NCBI RefSeq assembly: GCF_001439925.1
Contig: NZ_LMBV01000013.1
Coordinates: 1 to 45,289, forward strand
From: Peribacillus muralis
GTDB lineage: Bacteria; Bacillota; Bacilli; Bacillales; DSM-1321
Length of the DNA stretch: 45,289 nucleotides
Reading direction: 5' to 3'
The position numbers and the translations under genes were made by a program. Within the stretch, counting starts at the first letter, position 1. Every line of letters begins with the position of its first letter. The notes below the pieces were generated by a model. That model saw nothing but the letters and a program-made list of their open reading frames with translations, searched no databases and was not told where the DNA came from. This document shows, one piece after another, positions 17,786-26,360 of the stretch.

Positions 17786-20700
17786 TCTCGTGCACTCTCC
17801 TCTTTTGTTCACTTAGTGGGATTTGGATTTTACTTTCCTGACCATTTTGTATAAAGTATCCGTAGCCCGGCTGAATTTCTTCTTCTTTTCTCGAATAAGA
17901 GAGTGTATACAAGCTTTGGTCGGATTTTTTAAGGAGCAAGATAGCCTGCCTGACTTGCTTCAATTCAGTTGTCAATGAATCATAACCCTTGGTGAAATCA
18001 TTAGCATTTCCAGCGACAATCAGTCTGAACCCAAGATGACCATACTGCTTCATCATGCCACCGATTCGATCCTGTATCCTGCCATCGATCGTCTGCTGAA
18101 ACCTCGAAAAACTATCAATCACAAAAACAATCGCTTCGGATTCCGGTTGCGTCATCGGTTTCATCTCCAAAGCCGCTAGATAATGCCGTTCACGCGCTTC
18201 AAAGATTTCCGTAATATGATCTAGCCAACCGGTTATCTGATCTTTTGTTTCCACATATCGTACCTTTTCGGTCGATGCATATGAGGATAATCCACGGTCG
18301 ATTCCGTCAAATAAACCGATTTCGCCCGTCCGTTGTGTAAGCAAAGAATCCAGGAGCACTTTAAGGACATTCGTTTTCCCTTTACGTGACTGACCAAGGA
18401 CAAGCAAGAATGGATCGACATTCAGCTCCACACAAACAGGTGTAACGCTTTCCTCCGAGAGACCGATTGGTATGGAGTCCTTCTTGATGGCCTGTGACCA
18501 GTAATCCTTGAAAGAGCTGACATCAAGGTGCTTCGGCAACATCGGTATGGCCGGCGGCTTAGGTGTTACCCGATAGGTATCTTTATGTTCAGCGACAGCT
18601 TGTTTCATTTCAGCCAAAACGGCTATATCATCCGCTCCATCTGCTGGTAAATACATCTGCACGAGATAGGTTTGATCTTTTTTCACCAGCGCTCTCCCTG
18701 GAACCGGTTCATTTTCATAAGGGGTTCTGCCCAAAACTGAATATTGCTCCGAACTGTCCATTAAATAGTGAACAACCTTCGTCTTAAGACTATTCATTAA
18801 TGGCTGGCGAACCGCATTGATTCTAGTTGCCGTCAAGATCATGAAAATCCCCAGTGATTGTCCGTCACGTGCAAACTGGATCAATTGCGCTTCCTGGTCT
18901 GGCATCTCATCCTTGACTAAATCAAAGTTGTCGACCGTGATATAAATAATCGGCAATTTCTCCTCCGCTAACGCGTTATAAAGCTTGATGTTACTAAGCT
19001 CCTTATGTGAAAAAAGCTGCTTGCGCCTTTCGATTTCCGCTTTCATGAATAGCATGAATTTTTCGATTTTCCTTAGCTCATCGAATCGGAAGTAATCCCC
19101 TGTATGAGGCAGCTGGCGCAATGGCAGCAAAGCGCTATTGCCAAAGTCGAACAAGTAATAATGCAATTCTTCAGGAGTGAATTGATCTGCAAAGCTAAAG
19201 AGCAGTGTCAAAACCGAAGTTGATTTTCCATATCCAGAAGACCCGAATATCCCGATATTCCCATCCTCAATCCAGTTATAGCTATAGTTCGTCTGGCTCT
19301 GTAATTCAGGCTCATCCTTCATTCCGATATGGAATTGATTGCTCGTTTCGCTTCTTTCACTGCTTCTCGTTAGGCGGGCTTGAAGGGGAGGAAGCCATGG
19401 ACTCGCAAGCTTCTCGATCTTCATTTCTGCCTGTGTCTTCACGATATGGTCTGCAACGGCTTCAATTTCACTGATCTTTTCCGTCCTTTGATTAGCGGCC
19501 TGTTCCGAAACACTTGAGATTTGAACAAGGCCAAGGTCCGTGACCAGTGCCACCTCATCCTCCGCCCCCGCTGTATCCTCTAAATAAGGTGCACCGCTCC
19601 AAGCTGACTGAAACAGTTCGTAAACCTCGTTGTTGCCTACCTGCAAATATCCCCGTCCTGTGACAGTGATATTTGCTGCATCGCTATTTTTAAGAATTTC
19701 CTTACTATCATTGGCGTCCTGCACCTTTAAGGAAATCTTGAAGCGGGCATTACTCCAAATCTGGTTATCTATGACGCCGCCGGGCTTTTGCGTGGCAAGA
19801 ATTAAATGAACACCCAAGCTCCGGCCAATTCTGGCAGTGCTGACTAATTCACGAATGAAATCGGGCTCCTCATTCTTAAGCTCGGCAAACTCATCTGATA
19901 TTAAAAATAAATGCGGCAGCGGTTCTTCCGCTTTTCCTTCTTTGTATAAATCGGTGTAGTCGTTGATATGATTGACTTCATACCGATCGAACAGGCGCTG
20001 GCGTTTTTTCAATTCACTATTGATGGAGGCCAGGGCCCTTGTACTGAAGTTCCTGCTACCCTCAATATTCGTAATGACTCCGAGCAGATGCGGAATTTGC
20101 CTGAATGGCTGTGCCATTCCCCCGCCTTTATAATCAATGAGCAAAAAGGCTACTTCATGAGGATGATAATGAACGGCTAACGAAAGAATGTAGGTTTGCA
20201 GCAGTTCACTTTTCCCCGACCCGGTCGTCCCAGCCACCAACCCGTGCGGACCATGCGCCTTTTCATGTAAGTTCAGTTCAACTCGATCATTTCTCCCTTT
20301 CAGACCAATCGGTACCGCTAATGATTTGGAGGACTGGTTGGTAAGCCAGTTTTTGCTGATGGGCAGCTCCGCCACTTCCCGTGCCCTTAATAATTCCAGA
20401 AAGGAAACCGTTTCTGGGATTGAATTGTTCATGCCCTTTTGATGATCTAGCGAGCGAAGCATACGTGCATAACGCTCATTCCCTTCTTTAGCATGGACAT
20501 CGAGAGTAAATGGAGTATGGACAGCCTTCGATTGCTGGATAAGAATTTCACCTTGACGATCGTTTATATACTTTACGAGTGTATGGACATTTTCCGTCAA
20601 ACTTTCTTTAGCATCGGCAGCAAAAATCGTCGAGATGCCCAAATCATCCGCTTTGCCTTCCAAGTATTCCAATATGACATGCTCAGCAATCAACTGACGA

Positions 20701-22259
20701 TCCGTGACGATAAAGACGAAATGAGGAGTGAATCTAACCTTCCCCTTGTTCTCATCCAAATCTCTTTCCCTCAAAAGCCGATAAATCGAAGTTAATAGCT
20801 GGTCGCGTGATTGTTCATTGTATATAAATCCTTTTGCATAGGCATGCGGCAGTTGAAAATGGGGAAGCCATTTCATCCATTCCCATTCCCGATAATCGTT
20901 TTCCGGAAAAATGGCCACAAATCGGACATCATGATAACTATGAAAAAAGGCCAGTTGCCCTATCATTTGTTGCAGCTCCCGTTTAACGATCGACTCCTTT
21001 CCGACAAGCCCCATCGATCCATGTGATAAATCAATGGATAACGGAAGATCCTCCAGGTTTTTGTAAACATCGACAAGTTCCTGTGACTGTTCGAGTAAAT
21101 CATCAATTTCACGATTGGACATATCGTTACTGTTAACCGAGACCTCATAGCTTGACGGTATTGTCGCCGTCCCGATCTTAAAGTGCAGTGCGTCTTCACT
21201 TTCCAACGTTCGCTCCCATATTCGGTCACTGATACTTTCGGTTAGCTGCTTCATCCTCTCGAAGGAAGGGTAATGATAGAACAGCACATTTCTTTGCTTT
21301 TCAGAAAGCTCTTGCAGTTCCTCCCGCTTTTGCTCTAGATACCGAGTGTATACACGGTGGCGTTTTTCATCCCTGAATTTTTGTTTCTTTTTGTCTTTAA
21401 TGTATTGCGCCGTCGAGGTCACTAAAGTCGTGGTGAACATCACAATCGATATGATGATGAATATCCCCCGCGGCTGAACGATTGTGATGACACCCATGAC
21501 CATCAACATCATCAATGGCGGCATCAGGATTAGCCATAGCCCTCTATTATTGTCTTCCGATTCCTGGCTCGGAAAGGAGATCTTCACTTTCTCGTCCGGC
21601 AATTCATAGATCATCCTTGGAGTCCGGCGATATTGCGGATAGCTTTTCTTCATTTCCGAAATCGGCTTCTTCACTTTAGGTAAGGATGTTGCATAGGATT
21701 CGGCACTATGAATCATCAATAAGTCGCCTTCAATCAACCTCAGTGTCATATTCGGCAAAAAAATGAGATCGCCGTTTTGAACGGGTGCTTTTGCCGCCAC
21801 CCTTTCACCGTTGAGGAAAACCTTGCTTGTTTCATCGGGCAACAGAAACCACTGCCCTTGAAGAAGAAGCATCGATAAGCCATCACTCGAAAAAGATCCT
21901 TCCTTACGGAAAGTTGCTTCCGTCTTGTTCGATACAGTGACTTCTTTCAAGTTGCCGATATAATAAAGGCTTTCTTCCAATTCCCCTGCCAGATTAAAAA
22001 TATCGACCGTATCTTCCCCTTTATGGAAGGTGAAGCTCCGTAACGGCTTTATATCACCAAGCTTCGTTTCCCCTCCGTAAACCTCATATTCGTCGAGCCC
22101 CTCCCGTTTTCTCAGTTCGATGGGTCCCTGTTGGAAAGACATCGAATGGATGGTGATCGCATCCTGTTTTGTTGGTCCAATCTTGATAGGACGGTTATGC
22201 TCACTCTTGACCGTATAAGATTGGAAGGTCTCCTTCGTATAAATCCATAATAAACCCAT
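17778..22259 (-). CDS. essC: Type VII secretion ATPase EssC (YukBA), FtsK/SpoIIIE family
   Basis: Motor of the ESX machine. Two FHA-like domains fill residues 1-190, followed by two membrane spans (about 241-262 and 265-282). Three P-loop domains follow: D1 with Walker A GTTGSGKS (676-683) and Walker B LFLISDE (784-790), D2 with GSSGYGKS (1005-1012) and a weaker IIYITVDN, and D3 with GQSRKGKT (1289-1296) and VFVIDSF. The order fits family knowledge that D1 is catalytic and D2/D3 bind ATP and substrate. The 1493-aa length is normal for the single-chain YukBA form. CGGAGGTGAGATTAT precedes the ATG. Confidence 0.95.
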   Translation of the reverse strand: MGLLWIYTKETFQSYTVKSEHNRPIKIGPTKQDAITIHSMSFQQGPIELRKREGLDEYEVYGGETKLGDIKPLRSFTFHKGEDTVDIFNLAGELEESLYYIGNLKEVTVSNKTEATFRKEGSFSSDGLSMLLLQGQWFLLPDETSKVFLNGERVAAKAPVQNGDLIFLPNMTLRLIEGDLLMIHSAESYATSLPKVKKPISEMKKSYPQYRRTPRMIYELPDEKVKISFPSQESEDNNRGLWLILMPPLMMLMVMGVITIVQPRGIFIIISIVMFTTTLVTSTAQYIKDKKKQKFRDEKRHRVYTRYLEQKREELQELSEKQRNVLFYHYPSFERMKQLTESISDRIWERTLESEDALHFKIGTATIPSSYEVSVNSNDMSNREIDDLLEQSQELVDVYKNLEDLPLSIDLSHGSMGLVGKESIVKRELQQMIGQLAFFHSYHDVRFVAIFPENDYREWEWMKWLPHFQLPHAYAKGFIYNEQSRDQLLTSIYRLLRERDLDENKGKVRFTPHFVFIVTDRQLIAEHVILEYLEGKADDLGISTIFAADAKESLTENVHTLVKYINDRQGEILIQQSKAVHTPFTLDVHAKEGNERYARMLRSLDHQKGMNNSIPETVSFLELLRAREVAELPISKNWLTNQSSKSLAVPIGLKGRNDRVELNLHEKAHGPHGLVAGTTGSGKSELLQTYILSLAVHYHPHEVAFLLIDYKGGGMAQPFRQIPHLLGVITNIEGSRNFSTRALASINSELKKRQRLFDRYEVNHINDYTDLYKEGKAEEPLPHLFLISDEFAELKNEEPDFIRELVSTARIGRSLGVHLILATQKPGGVIDNQIWSNARFKISLKVQDANDSKEILKNSDAANITVTGRGYLQVGNNEVYELFQSAWSGAPYLEDTAGAEDEVALVTDLGLVQISSVSEQAANQRTEKISEIEAVADHIVKTQAEMKIEKLASPWLPPLQARLTRSSERSETSNQFHIGMKDEPELQSQTNYSYNWIEDGNIGIFGSSGYGKSTSVLTLLFSFADQFTPEELHYYLFDFGNSALLPLRQLPHTGDYFRFDELRKIEKFMLFMKAEIERRKQLFSHKELSNIKLYNALAEEKLPIIYITVDNFDLVKDEMPDQEAQLIQFARDGQSLGIFMILTATRINAVRQPLMNSLKTKVVHYLMDSSEQYSVLGRTPYENEPVPGRALVKKDQTYLVQMYLPADGADDIAVLAEMKQAVAEHKDTYRVTPKPPAIPMLPKHLDVSSFKDYWSQAIKKDSIPIGLSEESVTPVCVELNVDPFLLVLGQSRKGKTNVLKVLLDSLLTQRTGEIGLFDGIDRGLSSYASTEKVRYVETKDQITGWLDHITEIFEARERHYLAALEMKPMTQPESEAIVFVIDSFSRFQQTIDGRIQDRIGGMMKQYGHLGFRLIVAGNANDFTKGYDSLTTELKQVRQAILLLKKSDQSLYTLSYSRKEEEIQPGYGYFIQNGQESKIQIPLSEQKRRVHESV

Positions 22260-22289
22260 ATAATCTCACCTCCGCAAAAGGCAATATCC

Positions 22290-23591
22290 TCACTCTTTGC
22301 TTTTCTCTTTTTCTTCAGATGATTTTTTCAAGGAACCCTCACTTTTTTCCTTTTCTGCTTCTTCTTTTACTGCAGGCTTAGCTTCCGCTTCAGGATCGGA
22401 TTTCTCCACGTTCTGATCATTCAATTGCTTTTCTAATTCCTGTTTTTCCTTTTCATATTGGGACAACTCAGTATCGACTTCCTTAAGCTGTGTTTCCTTT
22501 TCTTCTCCTGATAGCTTGTCATCCAACTTTATCTGTTCTTTCTGGTTGATCAGCCCATACATAATCAATTCGCGGTCCTCCATGATTCTCGCCAAATCGA
22601 TCGCGTCCTCATTCTCCCCCCTGCCTATATAAATCCAATACAGGAGATACTGACTATCGGTTTGCAACGTGATCGCATTTTCGACATTCTTCCTCCCGGC
22701 ACCCTCCAGCGGTTCATATGTGACATAAGACTTTGCCAATTCATATTGAACGACATACGGCATTTTTTTTGGATTGTAGTTTTCCAAGCGGTCAATCACT
22801 TCACTATAATTCTGCTTTAGGAAGCTTTCACCGCTTTCGACGTAAGCAGCGTGTCTAGGCTGGGAGAAGAATAGGGTATAAATTGTAAAGAACAACAATG
22901 GCACAAGGGCGATCACCATTCCAACAAGACAATACCGTGCCGTTTTCCACTTCTTTTCAGGGATATGTACAAATGCTTTTTCTTCCTTCTCCAACGCATC
23001 TATTCTAGTTTGGATGACCGCGGAAAGTTCATCCCAAGTCCCGGCAGCCCATATACTTTGGACTTCGTTCGATAGCTTTAGTGTTTGATGGTAATGCAGG
23101 TACTCTTCGAATGACTGCTGCCCATCCACAAGCGCCGAGATCGTTGCCTTCGTTTCTTGAAATAACATATCCTGATTCTGCTCATAGGGCGGCAAACTAT
23201 CTCTTACACCGTAATGGAGGAAATGCGGGGACAAACTTGAATCAAAAACGATATTTTCCGGACAAACGGAAAGCATCAGCCGAGTCAATTGATGATATCT
23301 GACCTTCTTCACGACTTGATATGAAGTTAACCATCGGACTAGCACATTTTTCTCTCTTGCACTCGAAAAATCAAAAAAAGAGGCAGGTGAATTTACTCTG
23401 ATCTGCACCTCATCCTCTGTCACTTCTATATGTTTCTTTAGAGCAGGATCAGCTTCATGGATAAGCTGCAATTCCAATGGATCTTGCATCGATAGATTCG
23501 CCCGTTGGAAAACGAATATATATCCACTATCATCCTTCACCATGTGTGCTGCAATTTTTTTCTCCAGATATGTGGATTTCATCTCATCCAT
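22290..23591 (-). CDS. essB: Type VII secretion protein EssB (YukC)
   Basis: Membrane component with a cytosolic pseudokinase-like domain at residues 1-215, one span at 219-242 (CLVGMVIALVPLLFFTIYTLFF), and an extracellular helical domain containing LKQNYSEVIDRLENY. A highly charged Lys/Glu coiled-coil tail occupies about 350-433. The length of 433 aa and the position between esaB and essC are standard. AAAGGAG lies before the ATG. The tail is low-complexity and probably evolves fast. Confidence 0.92.
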   Translation of the reverse strand: MDEMKSTYLEKKIAAHMVKDDSGYIFVFQRANLSMQDPLELQLIHEADPALKKHIEVTEDEVQIRVNSPASFFDFSSAREKNVLVRWLTSYQVVKKVRYHQLTRLMLSVCPENIVFDSSLSPHFLHYGVRDSLPPYEQNQDMLFQETKATISALVDGQQSFEEYLHYHQTLKLSNEVQSIWAAGTWDELSAVIQTRIDALEKEEKAFVHIPEKKWKTARYCLVGMVIALVPLLFFTIYTLFFSQPRHAAYVESGESFLKQNYSEVIDRLENYNPKKMPYVVQYELAKSYVTYEPLEGAGRKNVENAITLQTDSQYLLYWIYIGRGENEDAIDLARIMEDRELIMYGLINQKEQIKLDDKLSGEEKETQLKEVDTELSQYEKEKQELEKQLNDQNVEKSDPEAEAKPAVKEEAEKEKSEGSLKKSSEEKEKSKE

Positions 23592-23660
23592 TCTATGTAC
23601 TCCTTTACCCCTGCTAAAGGGCTTTAGACTTTTTTCCTATAATGAGGCCGCACTTAACCG

Positions 23661-23909
23661 TTAGAGGATCTCAAGGCGGTCCCCCGTCGTAATTCCGCTA
23701 TCAAGCAGGGTATCATAACCTGAACATACGAACTCTTTATTCTGGACCCGCACCCAATAGCCTTCTTTAGGTGTATTGGCAATATTCTTAACCTGCCATA
23801 CTATTTCCACTACCTTCTTGATGGAGCGGTAATCCGACACTTGCAAGTCAAACACTTCCCCCGTATACCTCTTTAAATCGATCGTTAGTTGAATATATAT
23901 ATAGCCCAC
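23661..23909 (-). CDS. esaB: Ubiquitin-like type VII secretion protein EsaB (YukD)
   Basis: Small cytosolic beta-grasp protein of about 79-82 aa ending SGITTGDRLEIL, as in YukD (ITNGDRLEIL). It is needed for, or regulates, ESX secretion in relatives. The start is odd. The only canonical codon in frame is GTG at 23909, but GAGGTGG overlaps it. Alignment with remembered YukD (MYIDITIDL) puts the first residue at an ATA codon, five bases after GAGGTGG. The gene is separated from esxA by a terminator-like hairpin. Confidence 0.88.
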   Translation of the reverse strand: MGYIYIQLTIDLKRYTGEVFDLQVSDYRSIKKVVEIVWQVKNIANTPKEGYWVRVQNKEFVCSGYDTLLDSGITTGDRLEIL

Positions 23910-23921
23910 CTCATTTCAAGC

Positions 23922-23965
23922 AAAAAAAGCGCCACGATCTTCATAAAAGAGTCGCGGCGCTTTTT
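23922..23965 (-). terminator. Attenuator between esxA and esaB
   Basis: On the minus strand AAAAAGCGCCGCGA pairs with TCGTGGCGCTTTTTTT (plus arms about 23952-23965 and 23922-23937), a strong stem with a T-run. It lies 34 bp after the esxA stop, inside an otherwise co-directional operon. Partial termination here would give much more EsxA than machine components. Confidence 0.88.
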
Positions 23966-23998
23966 CTAGACAATTCTTTATCTCTTTTGAGCTGATGA

Positions 23999-24289
23999 TT
24001 ATCCGCGAATTTGACTAGCAATCTGGTTATCTGTGTCTTCAAGGATTTGCGCTGATTTATGCAATTGATGAGAAACTTCATTCAACAATCTTGCCATATC
24101 CATGAATGAAGGCTTCAATTCTTCGTATTGCCCGACGAAAGCTTCACTTGAAGAACCTTCCCAAATGCCAGTTAAATGATCTCTCATTTTATCCAAACGA
24201 CCAATGATATCCGTTACCTGTTGGCTCTCATTATCATATTGTCTAGCTACATCTTTCAGTTCTGAAGGTGTTACGCGAATTTGTGACAT
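23999..24289 (-). CDS. esxA: WXG100 secreted protein EsxA (YukE)
   Basis: 96-aa helical-hairpin protein of the WXG100 family, the main secreted substrate of the ESX machine. The WEG turn is at residues 43-45 (GIWEGSSSEAF) between two amphipathic helices, and the C-terminus EDTDNQIASQIRG matches YukE. It has no signal peptide, as expected. AAAAGGAGGATTTTTACT before ATG is a very strong ribosome site. It is the first gene of the operon. Confidence 0.95.
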   Translation of the reverse strand: MSQIRVTPSELKDVARQYDNESQQVTDIIGRLDKMRDHLTGIWEGSSSEAFVGQYEELKPSFMDMARLLNEVSHQLHKSAQILEDTDNQIASQIRG

Positions 24290-24311
24290 AGTAAAAATCC
24301 TCCTTTTATCT

Positions 24312-24386
24312 TATAGTTACATATTAATGTAACTATACAAATTCTGCCATATAAATAAAGAAGAAGTCGAAAAATGGTAAATTATA
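24312..24386 (-). promoter_or_regulatory. esxA upstream region: 10-bp inverted repeat and possible -10
   Basis: TATAGTTACA (24312-24321) and TGTAACTATA (24328-24337) form a perfect inverted repeat with a 6-base centre, ending 10 bp before the esxA ribosome site. On the minus strand it would be a 5'-UTR hairpin, or an operator. TATAAT on the minus strand at 24381-24386 is a possible -10, with no convincing -35. Confidence 0.5.
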
Positions 24387-24579
24387 ATTACAAAAATAAA
24401 CCTAAATATGGAATCATTAAAGTCTATGTACCTGTTTTTTTAAATCACTAAACTATTTTTTTATGTGAACTTCAAATGTTTTACTTTTTATCGATAAAAA
24501 AAGTTCCATATACCCAATTATTTTGGAAACATTGCTCAAATATATGATTTTAGACGAAATCATTGTGACTTTAGACAGA

Positions 24580-24601
24580 ATTAATCAAACGTTTGATTAA
24601 T
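24580..24601. promoter_or_regulatory. 22-bp perfect palindrome (operator-like)
   Basis: ATTAATCAAAC followed directly by its reverse complement GTTTGATTAAT, with no spacer. This resembles operators of TetR-family and similar dimeric repressors. It is about 290 bp upstream of esxA and 310 bp past the nucleoside hydrolase stop, with no regulator gene nearby. The rest of 24340-24700 shows no gene. Confidence 0.5.
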
Positions 24602-24700
24602 ATTTGAAAAACACCAGCGTTTTCAGATAATTGGATGGAAGGACATCCGACAAACGGAAAATCGCCATTACCTAATATATCCGGGCCTGATTCGGCTTTT

Positions 24701-24920
24701 TTCGGCCTAACTTCAATTAATTCGAACTAACTTCAATTAATTCGGCCTAACTCTAATTATTTCGACCTAACTCCAGATTAATTCGGCCTAACTCCAATTA
24801 TTTCGGCCTAACTTCAGATTAATTCGGCCTAACTTCAATTAATTCGACCTAACTCCAGACTAATTCGGCCTAACTTCAATTAATTCGACCTAACTCCAAT
24901 TATTTCGGCCTAACTTTTAA
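24701..24920. repeat. 20/21-bp minisatellite, about 11 units (TTCGGCCTAACTTCAATTAA)
   Basis: Units start at 24701, 24721, 24741, 24761, 24782, 24802, 24823, 24843, 24864, 24884 and 24904. Spacing is 20, 20, 20, 21, 20, 21, 20, 21, 20, 20. Consensus TTCGRCCTAACTYCARTTAA, with GGCC and GACC variants. The last, partial unit supplies the stop codon of the nucleoside hydrolase gene. No terminator is visible for that gene, so the array is probably transcribed as its 3' UTR. Confidence 0.92.
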
Positions 24921-25830
24921 TGACCCGATCTAAAAAGTGTTTCACAAATCGGTCGGCATCTACTTCCGTGCAGACACGGATACTGGATTTGCGATCAGGC
25001 TCACCAATTGTTCTGCCTGTCTCTTCGCCTTCGGTTACCACCTTGACGTCCATCAATTCTGTACTTACAAAACCAGAATCGATCGCAACTCCGACTGCAA
25101 GTGGATCATGAAGAGCGCAACCGCCCAAACCTGGATGGGAGGAATCATAAGCCTTCATATAATGGTCGGTCATTTTCGCAAAAAATTGGGCAGATTCCGT
25201 ATCAGTTGCACGCCAATCATCAAGCTTCGATTTCGGTAAACACGTTTGCATGGTCACATCAAGGCCCACCAGGGTTACTGGCAGATTTGATGATAATACT
25301 AGATCTGCCGCATCGGGATCGGATATGATGTTCGCTTCAGCAAAGGGGTTTACATTGCCCGGTACTTTCACGGCACCTCCCATTATGATCACCTCTTTAA
25401 CGAGGGACATGATTTCCGGGGCTTTTTTAATCGCCAAGGCGATATTAGTCAGCGGGCCCACTGCAATAACCGTAATTTCATGGGGACGGCTATTCACTTG
25501 ATTGATGATGAAATCCACTGCATTTTCATGTGCTGCTTGGAGGGAAAGTTGCCCCTTGAGTGTATTTCCTAGACCGTCTTCGCCATGGACATGCTTCGGA
25601 TATTTCTTCTTTTCCCCGCGCTTCAAGGTTTGATTGGCCCCACTGTAAACTGGGATATGCTGATTTAATTGTTCTAAAACCGCCAGTGTGTTACGAGTCG
25701 CATCCTCAACGGCCACATTGCCAAAGCAAGTCGTAAAACCGAGCACCTCCAATTCTGGAGAATGTAATGCGTATGCCATCGCCAGGGCATCATCAATCCC
25801 TGTATCGACATCGAATATAATTGGTTTCAT
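24910..25830 (-). CDS. Inosine-uridine preferring nucleoside hydrolase
   Basis: Hydrolyses ribonucleosides to base and ribose for salvage. The calcium-binding signature DVDTGIDDA is at residues 7-15. IIMGGAVKVPGNVNPFAEANIISDPDAA (in two parts: metal/ribose site and active loop) and the late GGCALHDPLAVGVAID are also typical of IU-nucleoside hydrolases. The length of 306 aa is normal. GGGAGG is 11 bases from the ATG, a long spacing. It is monocistronic, with the minisatellite at its 3' end. The exact preference (purine or pyrimidine) cannot be read from sequence. Confidence 0.9.
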   Translation of the reverse strand: MKPIIFDVDTGIDDALAMAYALHSPELEVLGFTTCFGNVAVEDATRNTLAVLEQLNQHIPVYSGANQTLKRGEKKKYPKHVHGEDGLGNTLKGQLSLQAAHENAVDFIINQVNSRPHEITVIAVGPLTNIALAIKKAPEIMSLVKEVIIMGGAVKVPGNVNPFAEANIISDPDAADLVLSSNLPVTLVGLDVTMQTCLPKSKLDDWRATDTESAQFFAKMTDHYMKAYDSSHPGLGGCALHDPLAVGVAIDSGFVSTELMDVKVVTEGEETGRTIGEPDRKSSIRVCTEVDADRFVKHFLDRVIKS

Positions 25831-25987
25831 TTTTTCGCATGCCTCCCTAATTTTTTTAGCATTTCATTTTCATTTCTTATAATTCCCAACTGAAGTTTAC
25901 CATTCAATCATAAACAGTTCCAGACAAAGGTAGACCTGCCCTCATCTCCTATCGATGATGGCCCGATGAATCTCCTTGTGATAATGG

Positions 25988-26017
25988 TTGACTCAATATT
26001 CATCCTAATGTTATAAA
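25988..26017 (+). promoter_or_regulatory. Promoter of the 60-aa gene
   Basis: TTGACT (25988-25993) and TTATAA (26011-26016) are 17 bp apart; shifting by one gives TATAAA at 18 bp. About 95 bp of leader precedes the ATG. Confidence 0.55.
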
Positions 26018-26109
26018 AAGAAAACAGATAAAGATATATATAAAAGCTGCATTCCGTTCTATCCGTTACATGCAAAATGATGAACTTATGGTAATAAGGT
26101 GGAAAAAGG

Positions 26110-26292
26110 ATGAAGATGTATAAGTTAGTTAAAGATGAATCTTTTGCGTACAAAAAAGGAACAAAATTCTTTTTAATTTCACATTCTGAATTCATAGGTG
26201 TCAAAAGCTATGTGTTACTGGCCGAAAATTTACAAGGGAAGATAGAAATAACGGAAGAAGAATTATCAAGCAAGTTCGTTTCCATATATTGA
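26110..26292 (+). CDS. 60-aa protein of unknown function
   Basis: Begins MKMYKLVKDESFAYKKG and ends SSKFVSIY. Mixed beta-strand character, no membrane span and no signal peptide. AAGGTGG lies seven bases before the ATG, a sigma-A-like promoter is upstream, and a 16-bp bidirectional terminator lies 28 bp past the stop. These three signals make it a probable real gene, although it is the only plus-strand gene in a minus-strand block. No family recognised. Confidence 0.6.
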   Translation: MKMYKLVKDESFAYKKGTKFFLISHSEFIGVKSYVLLAENLQGKIEITEEELSSKFVSIY

Positions 26293-26320
26293 GTCTTCTT
26301 CATTCACTCCGTGAAACTAA

Positions 26321-26356
26321 AAAACGAGGGAATCTCTATTGAGATTCCCTCGTTTT
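26321..26356. terminator. Bidirectional terminator between the 60-aa gene and opuA
   Basis: A 16-bp perfect stem AAAACGAGGGAATCTC/GAGATTCCCTCGTTTT with a TATT loop, T-runs on both sides, serving the convergent genes. Confidence 0.95.
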
Positions 26357-26360
26357 GTCT

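Noticed and set aside
24701..24920. CRISPR array
   Set aside because: Units are contiguous with no unique spacers and no cas genes are present; it is a tandem minisatellite.
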